From NCBI GenBank assembly GCA_037349105.1, contig JAYJMM010000041.1, positions 5,206,501 to 5,270,500 of the forward strand: DNA of 64,000 bases, written 5' to 3'. Shown here piece after piece: positions 23,190 through 33,630 of the stretch (position 1 is the stretch's first letter; each line of letters opens with the position of its first letter). The notes beneath the pieces are model-generated. The model saw only the letters and a program-made list of their open reading frames with translations. It ran no database searches and was not told the DNA's origin. A program made the translations under genes and the position numbers. Source of the stretch: Limnomonas spitsbergensis (lineage: Eukaryota; Chlorophyta; Chlorophyceae; Chlamydomonadales).

Positions 23190-26100
23190 GACCATCGGAC
23201 AGCCTCCTGGGCATCCCTCTGGTGCACATCCAATCTACAGGATGCATCTACATGGACTACAATGGGACCTCGCCTGTGTTTCCCGAGGTGGCAGACGCCA
23301 TGCGTCCCTTCCTAGAGCAGCATGGCAACCCCAGCAGCGGCCATGTATACGGCAGGGTGGTGAGTAGTGGTATCAGTAAGCTATGAATACAGGATTGAGG
23401 TATGATTTAGATCTGAATATCTACATTTGAATCCCGGTATATAATGTCTGAATACGGTATAAAGGTACCGGTATGATAAAGATATGAAGATATACCGTAG
23501 TGTCAGTCCAAATTTGTGTTATGGATCGTTTTTTATACAAACGTATGGTTCATTTTGATGATTTCCGATATTTGTACCATAACCAAAAAAACGAAAAAAA
23601 AAGATTTTTTACCCAAACCCTGAAAGTTTCGCCCACACAGTGTGCAGCGCCGTTCATCGCAAAGTCAACGTTTACACGCTGTCTTCCCATCAGAATGCTG
23701 CCAGTATGAGATGGCAGCTTTCCTTTGCTGAGTCATTCGCTAGGGCGAAGGCTAGACGCATGTTGGCACCAGATGCGCCTCCCAGAGCAAAAACGAATCG
23801 TTGATTGAGAAAAAAGTCGGCTTCTGATTAGAAAAACGATCCTATACAACGAACAGCGTGACTGAGGCAATATAAGGTTTCAATGCAAAAAACGACCTCA
23901 GCATGAACCGCATTAGGACTGACACCACGGTACTAGTGTAAACTTTTGAATTCAGGGATGAGGTATAATTTAGATCAAAATTCCGGTATAAATATCTGAA
24001 ATATGAGGCATGATTCAGATCTGAATATTGGTATAAATATCTGAATTGTGAGGCTTGATTAAGATCTGAATCATGTAAACTCTGTACCCCATATGCACGA
24101 CGAGCCAAGAAGATCCAAATACTGGATCCAACACTATCATGCAGAGCGTCGCGTAAAAGGAGCACCGTACCATCTTTGGGGGGGACGCTGGGTGGCTACC
24201 CCTGCCGTTACTGTCCACATGCATGAATATCGATGTATAAATAGTGATCCCCCCACATGCGTGATGTGCTGACTGGATCTGACTGGATCTGACTGGATCT
24301 GACTGGATCTGACTGGATCTGACACTGCCACGCAGTGTGACTGGAGGTGCGCAGCAAACCACGTTTCGGGTCAGCTGGACGGCATCCGCTACCATGCATT
24401 ATTATTGTATTGCATGCGCTAGACTACCCTAAGGGGGTGGCAACGCCCACTCCTGGGGGTCTATTGGAGACAATGGCCGGCTTCCCAAGACAGTTGTTTT
24501 CTTTATAAGCATACTACCAGTTGTTGTCATGCGCTTAGCTGGCTGGTGATACTGGTTTTTAAGGCTTGGCTTGAATGTGAGGTTGTGACTTTGAAATCAC
24601 ATTGTGCAGCAATCCCCGAGCCCGTGGCAGATCAGAGCCTGTCTGCCCTCTGCTGACCAGATCATCAGCAGCAGCAGCTCCACTTGAAATTCGAATTTGG
24701 AAGTCGATCAGGTCGCGCTTGCGGATCGCAGAGAGCCCATGGCAAAGGCAGGACAGCAGCGGCGGAGTTCGACCGCCAAAATTCAAGAGACCCCCCCGCC
24801 CGCCCGCCCGCCTCCCAAAGCCACAACCTTGAACCCTAGAACATATATCCTGTCTCCTCCCGGCGCCAAAACCCTGAACCCCAAACCCTTATAATTTGCG
24901 TGCAGTGTAAGGAGGCAGTGCAAACTGCCCGGCAGCACGTGTCCGCGTTGATCAACTGCGCGCCCGACGAGCTGTACTTCACGAGCTGCGGTACGGAAAG
25001 CGACAACTGTGAGTGCTGCCAGAACGCCATGGCCTTTAACTCCTCATGTGTTCCCCCTCCTCCTCCTGAAAGTTGATTGTGGTTGCCAGCATGTTAGGGT
25101 ATGGGGATCAGGGTTCAACAACCAAACTTACATTAACATGCGTTTCAGTCAGCGAGGCTTGGCCTCCTGGCATACCGCGGAGCGGCACCTTTTTTGCCCA
25201 AGCCATGGGGTGAACCCTGATGTTGCAGCCCCCATTTGCATCCTCAGGGGCGATCGTGGTAGCCATCATGGCAGGGTGTGGGGTTAAGGGTTAAGCCCCT
25301 GAAGGTTTAGGGTTAAGCCCTTGAGGGTTTATGGTGAAGCCCCTGAGGGTTGAAGGTTAAGCCCAAGCCCCTGAGGCACATCCTGATGCCCCCCTATTCT
25401 TATGTCCTCAGGGGCAATCGTGGGCACTGTCATGGCAGCTCGTCAGCGCTCCCCACCCGGCAGTACAGACCTGCCCCATGTGGTAACCTGCAGCATCGAA
25501 CACCCGGCAGTACTGGCATGTTTGAATCAGCTACAGGAGCAGGTCGGTTGATGGTTTAGGATAAAGGACTTGAAAATGGCATTTGTAAGCAGCTGCAGCA
25601 GCAGGTGGGTTGAGGGTTTAGAGTTTTTATCTACTGCTGTGTTTAAAAGGCGGCAGCAGCAGGGAGGTTTAGGGTCAAGGATGGAGGGTTTACAGCTTGC
25701 GTTTTCTAAGGAGCTGCGGCAGCAGGTAGGGCTAGGGTTTCGGTTTTTTAATTAAAAAACCTAAACCCTCACCTTCCGGTGTCATGGAAGCAGGTGCAGA
25801 AGCAAGGAATGGCCAGAAGGAGAAGAATGTCGGTGAAATTGGCTTCCATGTTCTCCCTGGAGATGTGAAAGAAAAAATCTGGCTGACCTCTTCGGGCCTC
25901 CGTAACCTTCATATCCACCTCCGGCCATTAACTCAAAAGAGCGGCGGCACAGCTCGGTGCCTAATAATTTCAAAAGAAAGCGACTGGAAAAAGCCAGGTA
26001 CGTGTTTCACGGTGGGTGCGTAAGTGAAGATTGGTATACCACGTACTTGTTTACAGTTACACACCTTCCGACATGTACAGTACAACTTAGGAAAGAGCCG

Positions 26101-29100
26101 TATTTCCAGGGTCCACCACCCTCTGGCTCCCAATGCTCCCTTGATGTGCGCAACATTCCACTTCACAGAAATTACGCCTGCCATGCAAGACAAGGGTTGA
26201 ACCCTATGATGTGTGTGGCTTTGGTACTCTACCGGTATGCCCTAGGTTCTTTTGTAACCCTATTCCATTAACCCGCAACTAAATGCCCTGAACCCTGAAC
26301 TCTATACCCTAAACCAGAAGCACTATGCCGTGAACTTGAGACTTAATGCCCTTACCGAACCATTAACTTTAAACCCTAGGGTTTAACGTTAACCATAAAT
26401 TGTATCTCGTTCACCCAAGACTCTGAATTGCTAACCCTGAACTCTATGCTTAACACGAAAAGCGCAATGCCCTACACCCGAAATTCTTAACCCATACCCT
26501 GAGGCTCTGTGCCCTAAAACAGAGGCTCTATGCCCTTGACCTTGCCGTGCAGTTCCTGGCCATTTTTGTTTCGGTGCCCGTGGATGCTGCGGGCCATGGG
26601 AGCCATCCGGCATCATGCCTTGCATAGTCTAAATCGTTATGCAAAGCTCTATCAGTTTATGAAGCCACGCTCTATCCCCAGTACTTTGCGGCGTCCGCCC
26701 CGGCCTTGAACCCTAGACTATGAAACCTTTCTTATCAAAAAGGGTTTTGTATGATTCACAAAACCCTGTACCCCAAACCCTGTTTGCAGCGTCTGGCCAC
26801 ATTTTCGGCGGTTCCCGTTGACTCTGCGGGGCGCGTGGATCCCGGAGCGGTGGCGGCGGCCATCACACCTCACACAGCCCTTGTCACCATCATGCACAGC
26901 AACAACGAGGTGCGTCCAGGCCGGGGTGGTACTCTACTGTGCTCCTGACCTAGGTAGAGGGGTGTTATGATGTATTCATATATCATCTGGTAGGGGTGCT
27001 CATAGGGTTTGGGTTTACGGCTATTATCCCTTAACCCTAAAACTTGCTACCCCACCCCGCTCTCTTCCAGAGCAACTCTGCTGTGCCTTGCTTTACTGCC
27101 TGGATAGAGCGGAAGGCTGCCCTGATCCACTATACTGAAGACTCCCCCCTGAAGACAGGGATTATGAAACATGGCTAACATCTCCTGCCACTGCCACTGC
27201 CACTGCCACCGGATAGCAGGTCGGCACCATTCAGCCCATTGCGGAGATTTCGGCCGCAGTTGCCGCACAGCGCTCCCGAGGGGCGGAGCACGGTTGGCCC
27301 AGCGCCCACATCCTCATGCACTCAGATGCAGCACAGAGCCTAGGCAAGGTAAAACCGGTAAATACATACTTGAAAGCATACATCATAAGAAAACAGCATA
27401 CCTTCAGCCTGCTCTCAACATGGCCGCCATGCACCTGATATGCACGCATGGAGGCCTGCTCCTTTACGTGTGTAATTAAGCTCAATTCAGGAAGTCCAGG
27501 GTTGTTGGGGAGGCGTGTCTCACTGGAAGACACTTGGTTTCGTGGAACGTATAAGGAGCCTTCAACCCCCAAACCTTAACCTTGGCATGGTGTCAGCAGT
27601 GGCATGAGAGTGAAGTATCCCATTGCAATGGGTTGGTCGTGGATTTTCATGAAGGCACGTTTATGCGCGGGCTCTGCTGTGCGCCTGTGGATCGCATCAG
27701 GATGTCGCATCGGTAAGTCGTTTTGTTACACCATGGGCACTCCCCACTGCCATGAAATAGCACATAGCTGTTATCAATAGCTGTTAGATGTTATTATTAG
27801 TTATTAGCTACGTAGCTGCTGCCCAAGTAACAAGGAACTTTGGCCGGAGGAAACCCTGTTGGCTCGGTTTTACGTGCAGTTTGCGCCATACCACTTTTGG
27901 CTGGCCGCTGGAAGCTGCCTCTGGGTCATTGGCGACCTTATTCTGACTTGGTTACGGGATTACACCCAAGGGGCAGGTTGTGCTGCAGGAGGCTCCCTCT
28001 GGGGCTTCAAGACTGTCTTGGCGCTGAACTGTACCTGAAGCACCCTACACGACAATCGCCCTGGATTCTTCTCCTGTGGTGGATTCCCGTACACCGGTAG
28101 CCGTATCATACAGCCATGTGGGACATAAAACCCTGATCATACAGCCCGTATGGCTTCAAATATGTAAGAATGTGTCATGTATTGCATACGTTGGCCCGTC
28201 CCAGGTGACAGTCGACGTCCAGGCGCTGGGAGTGGACATGGCCACTGTGGTGGGGCACAAGTTTGGAGCCCCAAAGGGAGTTGCGGCCCTATACATGCGG
28301 TGAGCGGCAGCAGTGAGTTCAAATATTCAACAATGCATGATGTACCGTGCGCCGTCAGTGTGTACCATGCGCCATGAGTGCACCCCCTGCACCATGCAGC
28401 GTGCACCGAAAAGCGTGCACCATGTGCTCATGTGCCATGCATCAGACATGCACCATGCAGAGTGCACCATGCACCATGTGCCATGCACCGAAGAGCATGC
28501 ACCATGTGCCATGCACCGAAGAGCATGCACCATGTGCGCATATGCCATGCATTTGACAGGACATGCACCATAGGAGCCAGAGAGACAAGTAGCACTACAG
28601 TCATATGCAGTAGCCGACGAATAATCTGTTACTCTCAACACAACTGGTATTGATGTATTCTAGCCCTCATCTTGAATCACAGCCCTCATCATGGCCTTGG
28701 CTGCACGGGGAAAAAGGAGATTTTTATTGCAAGGGGCCTCCATGTGTGCGGCTCCGTTCACTGGTCTTTAACACCCTCCCTCCACTAGGTGGCTTCTTTC
28801 ATGAGGGCCTCTGTTGGTGTGTACCTGTGTTCCATTTGAGTCACTACTGCCTGAAACCAGGTGGCTTGTTTTTTTGAGGGCCTCTGCTGGTCAGTGGCTG
28901 TGTTCAATGCAAGTCACTACAGCCTGAGACCAGGTGGCTTGTGGCTTCTTGTATCCCTGTCCCGTGCATCAAATGTGATGCCCTGCTGGGCTGTGAAAAC
29001 TTCGCTTTCACATCCCTTGGTGGTGGTGTGGGAGGGGAGCATAGTTTGATTTTTTTCTTTTGCTCACGCACTTCATGTCTTTCTTTCCTCTGAGTCGGGA

Positions 29101-30744
29101 TGGGACTCCTCCCGCTCCACTTCACGAACCTGGACATGGGCTGTGTCCTATGGGTGTAAATCAGCGAAAGGGTGTTCACTTACCGTAGCTCCCTCCTCTG
29201 AATTATAGGATGTGACTTCTGACTCTTCACCTCATGATCCCCGACCATGGGGCATGTCCCCTTCAGCATTTATGGTTTACGGTGCACCAGACCTCCTTTG
29301 GCATGCTGCTAGACAGCCAGCGCTGACTCAACTGAGCCAATGTGGGAAGGGGGGACTTGAACGGCCCAGGCAAATTTATCCTGGTAGGTGGGCTGGAGGC
29401 CCCCATCACGTGAAGGAAGGCCCTGGAAAATAAATGTGTGAACCCCACCCCTGAACCCTAAACCCCACCCCTGTCCACCCCCATCTCATAATCATCGCAG
29501 GCGCGGAGTTCAAATTTGCAACCTGTTCCTGGGAGGTGGGCAGGAGGCCGGGCGCCGTGCCGGAACTGAGAGCGTGCTGCTGGTGGCCGGCATGGGCCGT
29601 GCTGCTGAGCTGGCACTCCTGGAGCGTGATGCCCTGGCTGAACATATGAGCGCGCTCAGGGACAACATGCAACAGCAGCTGCTCGCAGCACTGCCAGAGG
29701 TTGGTGCATCAGGACTTTGGCTAACTAAATCAGGACAGCATGCACTGCCAGAGGTTGGTGCATCAGGACATTGGCTGGCTAAATCAGGACAGCATGCACT
29801 GCCAGAGGTTGGTGCATCAGAACTTTGGCTAACTAAATCAGGACAGCATGCACTGCCAGAGGTTGGTGCATCAGGACTTTGGCTAACTAAATCAGGACAG
29901 CCTTCGATGCCAGAGTTGAGTAGTCAGTTGTTTGAGGTAGGGAAATCAGTTGTGGGAGTTAGATAAATTGGTTGTGTGTGGTTGGTACATCAGTTGTGGG
30001 GGGTAGATGTATCAGACAGAGGGAGATCTTTCAGTTGTGGGAGGTAGGTAAATCGGTTTCTGGAGGGTAGGTTACTCTGTTGTCAGAGGTGGGTGAATCA
30101 GTTCTGGGAGGTATGTCAGTTGCTTGCAGGGGGGCACGAGTTTGTGAGGAGCTCAGGGACAAGTGGAACAGGAGCTACAGGCGGCACTGCTGGCTCCTGG
30201 GGAGTAGGTAAATCAGTTGTTACGGGGTAGGTAAATCAGTTGCTGGGCGGAAGGTTAATCAGTTGCTGGGGCCATGAGAAATATCATGCACTGGACCTGT
30301 CCATGTAACTTGCGGTGCCGGTGACAAATATTCTTCCCCTCCCCTTAGAGTCCAATATATGCTTACCCAGCCTCACATTCCTCCTGCTCCTGCCCGGCCC
30401 TCCCACCCGGCCCTGCTCAGGCCCTAGTGAGAATCAACGGCCCGGCCCTGTCCACTGAGCGGCTGCCCAACACGCTCTCCATCAGCATCAAGGGCCTGAA
30501 AAGTGCCGATCTGCTGTTGGCTTTGTCGGACCGCCTGGCCGCCTCAGCCGGTGCGGCGTGCCACACGCAGGACTGTGACGGGCCGCCTCTGGTCTCGTCA
30601 GTGCTCACAGCAATGGATGTGCCGGCGGAGTTTGCAGTGGGCACGTTGCGGCTCTCGGTGGGCAGGCACTCGACACAGGGTGACGTCGACACCGCGGTGC
30701 AGCTCATCTTGGGGCAGGCAGCGGTGCAGGGCTTGCCAGTGTGA
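23190..30744 (+). CDS. SCLY: Selenocysteine lyase / cysteine desulfurase-like PLP enzyme
   Basis: Class V aminotransferase that removes selenium (or sulfur) from selenocysteine (or cysteine). Exons: 23190-23359, 24906-25008, 25412-25542, 26790-26909, 27220-27348, 28205-28299, 29501-29699, 30421-30744 (TGA). All junctions are GT-AG and all phases agree, giving 422 residues after the missing first exon; the family is about 440. Landmarks in order: IYMDYNGTSPV and GNPSSGHVYGR; FTSCGTESDNWAI; SIEHPAVLACL; TPHTALVTIMHSNNEVGTIQP; HILMHSDAAQSLGK; GHKFGAPKGVAALYMR with the PLP lysine; FLGGGQEAGRRAGTESV; RLPNTLSISIKG; and the active-site loop SAGAACHTQD with the catalytic cysteine. The SAGAACH loop and the RLSVGRHST ending fit selenocysteine lyase better than mitochondrial Nfs1, but activity cannot be proved from sequence. 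A first exon, perhaps with targeting sequence, lies upstream and was not found. TGTAA at about 30993 may be the polyadenylation signal. Confidence 0.88.
23380..24090. repeat. AT-rich intronic repeat, TTTAGATCTGAATATC units
   Basis: Within the first visible intron of the SCLY-like gene. Motifs GAGG(T/C)ATGATTTAGATCTGAAT and CGGTATAAATATCTGAA recur at 23395-23480 and 23950-24080, flanking about 450 bp of unique sequence. The two blocks are direct repeats in the same orientation. Confidence 0.6.
24269..24325. repeat. 10-bp microsatellite (TGGATCTGAC)n
   Basis: Five nearly perfect copies in the SCLY-like gene's intron. No disruption inside the run. Confidence 0.95.
25070..25285 (+). pseudogene. 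Two decayed copies of the exon 25412-25542 5' end
   Basis: The live exon starts CCTCAG|GGGCAATCGTGGGCACTGTCATGGCAG. A clear copy with acceptor lies at 25245-25275 (GGGCGATCGTGGTAGCCATC). An older copy lies at about 25072-25105 (TTGATTGTGGTTGCCAGCAT). Both copies are followed by GGGTRTGGGG intronic sequence. They are partial and cannot supply the rest of the exon. Confidence 0.7.
25590..25735 (+). pseudogene. Three decayed copies of the exon 25412-25542 3' end
   Basis: The live exon ends CAGCTACAGGAGCAG|GTCGGTTGATGG. Copies of the last ~15 bases with following intron start lie at 25598 (AGCTGCAGCAGCAGGTGGGTTGAGG), 25652 (GGCGGCAGCAGCAGGGAGG) and 25714 (GAGCTGCGGCAGCAGGTAGG), spaced about 55-60 bp. 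Two keep a usable GT. Confidence 0.65.
26270..26790. repeat. Telomere-like CCCTAAA/CCCTGAA intronic tract
   Basis: Loose runs of AACCCTGAAC, CCCTAAACC and CTATGCCCT heptamer-like units fill this intron and embed the decayed exon copy. Similar runs occur in most introns of both PLP-enzyme genes. Confidence 0.6.
26543..26605 (+). pseudogene. Decayed copy of the exon 26790-26909 5' end
   Basis: CCGTGCAG is followed by a reading FLAIFVSVPVDAAGH, homologous to the live RLATFSAVPVDSAGR. The copy keeps its acceptor but loses similarity after about 55 bases. It sits 237 bp upstream of the live exon, separated by telomere-like CCCTAAACCC units. Confidence 0.7.
28310..28565. repeat. Degenerate repeat CACCATG-TGCCATGCACCGAAGAGCA
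   Basis: About eight variable units of 25-35 bp built from GCACCATG and CACCGAAGAGCATG, immediately downstream of the exon ending at 28299. The unit does not resemble that exon. Confidence 0.8.
28870..29065 (+). mobile_element. Fragment of the LINE-associated repeat
   Basis: 28955-29000 carries GTGCATCAAATGTGATGCCC followed by a GGGCTGTGAAAACTTC block, shared with 12330-12370, 44815-44860 and 46035-46075. Only the 3' portion is present. It is in the intron between exons at 28205 and 29501. Confidence 0.5.
29690..29915 (+). repeat. 54-bp in-frame echo of the exon 29501-29699 end
   Basis: The exon end CACTGCCAGAG|GTTGGTGC and 43 bp of intron are repeated four times with little divergence. The unit is 54 bp, so the exon frame stays open through all copies (ALPEVGASGLWLTKSGQH per unit) and stops only at 29964-29966. 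Each copy offers the same weak donor. Use of later copies would insert 18 residues per unit. A last, diverged copy (TCGATGCCAGAG) lies at 29908. Confidence 0.85.
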
Positions 30745-33630
30745 GTGTTGCTTGTGCCTTTGGTGCACCTAGGATTTAAATTTAAAAATTCAAGTATTGA
30801 GTATTGAAGAGGCCATGGGGGGGAGGGGCCATACCGGCTGCTCCTTTGAAGGAGCAGATTAGGACAAAGGACTTTTGGGCATGCTGAGTGCCTGTCTTGA
30901 TTATGGGACCCTCGTCTCGACGTATTGCTGACTGAGTGACCGTATCCCCTGAATCATAGCTTGATTGGCTAATATGCATGGTGGCCAATGACAGTGTAAT
31001 TCAGCTTGCTCCACCCTGACCAGCCCCACGCAGCCGATTGAGCGGTGAACAGGGCCCCCAGCGGGTATGCACCATCCTTTATTGGCTGACACTGCTGCTG
31101 TTGCTAACATCGCCTTCCGATGCAAATTTTTGAGGGTATCCTCCAGGAACCCCACTGCATTCATGGAAGTGAGGCCTCGTCGAACCTTCCCGCCCAAGCC
31201 AATCCTGTGCCCCGTTCCTGTGGCCGAGCGGCATCCGACTATCCGAGCAGAAACGAATGGAAGACGGATGAAACCACTCTCCAAGCAAATCAAACACACA
31301 TGTCTGAAATCTTCGATGGTAAGGGGTGGCATAGGTTTTGAAAAGAGTGTGTACTAGCTTACGCCAAACTGCTTCCTGACGAGATCAGGCACGATCGTCG
31401 TCAGGAAAACTGGTAATGGGGACGAAGATGACGACAGGGAACTGATGCGGACCGATGACGGGGACCATTACTATGCCAGCTGGACGCCCATGCCATGTGG
31501 CAGCTTTATATCAAAGTTGTATACATTAAGGGATATGTTAAGCAGCAGACTTGCAGCACACCTGATTCAGAAAGAAAAAATACGGTGCCGAAGGTCACGA
31601 ACTTGGGACATGTACCGCTGTTCCCTTCTCAGCTGCAAGAGCTGGCCCACGCGTTAGCCCCAGCGAAGCAAGTCTGCATGAAGGATAATAGTACACTGCA
31701 TCTTTATAAATACTCCGACAGGACATGCCCCTAGCGCTGGAAAAGCAACCTGTAACAACATTTTGGGGGCCCAGTGGGGGTTGGAGCTGAGCAAACAGCC
31801 GCTCAGAGGACTGCGCAACACACAGCTGGAGGTAGCCCTGCCCCCAAGACACGCTGGCGAACACTGGCTGACAGGGCTGGCACCTGTCCGACTTCTACTC
31901 ACAAGCGCAAGACAACGCCCCCCATCAGGATAGCTCGACCGGATGTGCCAGTGACGTGATGCAGTCGAACGCCTCCACATCCGGGCATACAGATCAAATG
32001 CTGCAGCTCGGAAGGCAGCCAGGTACACTAGATTTAACAGGAAGGGGTGGCCGAGGCCTGGTTACACTACCCCTCGCCTGTCCCCTCGCCTGACCAACCT
32101 CCCCACTAGCAGCATCCTAGGTGCATTTTATATAGTACTTACTCAACAGTGATGCAACCAGGATTGCGATCGCCACCACCGAAGTACCGTAAAAAGTAAT
32201 CGAGTGCGAGCTTAGTACGCGGTGGGGAGTTTATACGCCGTTATTGCCGGGTGGATGGGCTCCGTGCGGGTTAACTCATCATCAAGGCAGCAGGGCGCTC
32301 GAAGACAGACCTCTGTATCTTAGTATGCCCATCAACCCAGCTGTTTAGCATGAATTATTCTCTACTCACCCTCAGTGCCGAAGATGCATGCAATGTCCTC
32401 CCTATATGCCTAGCATGCATTCGTCCTCTTCTCACCCCAATCGCCCAACATGCATGCCCTCTCTAATCACTCCACGTGCCTAGCATGCATACATCCTCTT
32501 CACACCCCATGCGCCTTGCTTGCATTCATACTTTACTCCATGTGCCTAGCATGCATGCATCCTCTTCTCACCCAGAATGCCTCAGACACATGCAATATCT
32601 GCTCTATGTGCTAGCATGCATGCATCGTCTTCCCCCCTCATGCCCCTTGCTTACATGCATTCTCTTGTCACCCCATCTGCAAACTGCTATCATGAATTTC
32701 CCCCTTGTGCATTCTCTCCTCCCAACCCATGTATTCTTCAGTCACCCAAAGTTCCCAGCATGCATTTTCTACTTACCCCATGTGCCTAGCACGCATGCAT
32801 ACTCTAATCACTCCATAGGCATACCAGTAGCAAGAGTCCCATTCATTTGTCCTCCCCCCAACCCCCATGCATTCTCTTTACACCCCACCTGTAAGGATAG
32901 CATACAGTTGCTTTCCCCACACCAACTTCCCAGCATGCATACCTTCTCTGCGTCCTGCGTTCCGTGCTCCCCCCAGCTGACCTGGGTAATGGCAAAACTG
33001 ATTCACATAATATTGATGGCAGCTGGCCTGTAGTCATCTGGAGTCAGGGTCTGCATCCATCCCTAACTTCTAATAGGTCCAGTCCAGTCGGCCTAGCCCT
33101 TTCAGAGTCCAGGAACCAGTTGCTGGATCTGGGCATTTCCCCTCGCCCGTCATATGCAGCTAGACCTGCCCACCCAAGCACAAACAAGCTCCTTGAATTT
33201 CCTTTCCTCGTGGCTTCAGCTTTCTATGTTATTGCCAGGGCGTTACGGTTTCCTTTAGGGCTTTAGAACTTAAGGGCTTTAGGGCTTTCCTCGTGGCTTC
33301 AGCTTTCTGTGTTATTGCCAGGGCGTTACGGTTTGCTTTAGGGCTTTAGAACTTGAGGGCTTTCCGCGTGGCTTCAGCTTTCTGTGTCATTGCCAGGGCT
33401 TTACGGTTCTTCAGTCTGAATTTTACAGTTACACTGCGTAACAGACCGTCTTATGTTGTTGCATCTGAGTCCCCTTTATGCTTATTGCGGGTCGCGCTGC
33501 CCTGCCCTTTTGAAAAAAGGTATATGAGGGGCTGTGCTGGTGATAACAACCCCGCCGCACAGGATCAATGCATGCAAATACAGATCCAGGGTTGTAGTTC
33601 TGAACCCTGAACCCTAAAACAATTGCGCAG
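30745..33630. other. Spacer with weak ORFs and two repeat blocks
   Basis: ORFs at 30901-31332 (-, 143 codons, MPPLTIEDFRHVCLICLE) and 31495-31734 (+, 79 codons, LGHVPLFPSQLQELAHALAP) have ordinary composition but no known family and no splice context. From 32370 to 32960 CTAGCATGCATGCATCCTCT units recur loosely. No gene is called. Confidence 0.35.
33195..33425. repeat. Three copies of an ~85-bp unit
   Basis: Each copy holds CGTGGCTTCAGCTTTCTRTG, TCATTGCCAGGG and TTACGGTTT, then TTTAGGGCTTTAGAACTT. Starts are near 33208, 33293 and 33367. It lies just upstream of the first recognised exon of the next gene. Confidence 0.8.

Noticed and set aside
23190..30744. Mitochondrial Nfs1-type cysteine desulfurase
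   Set aside because: Not excluded, but the SAGAACHTQD active-site loop and the NALRLSVGR-like ending fit selenocysteine lyase better than the SSGSACTS-type loop of Nfs1.
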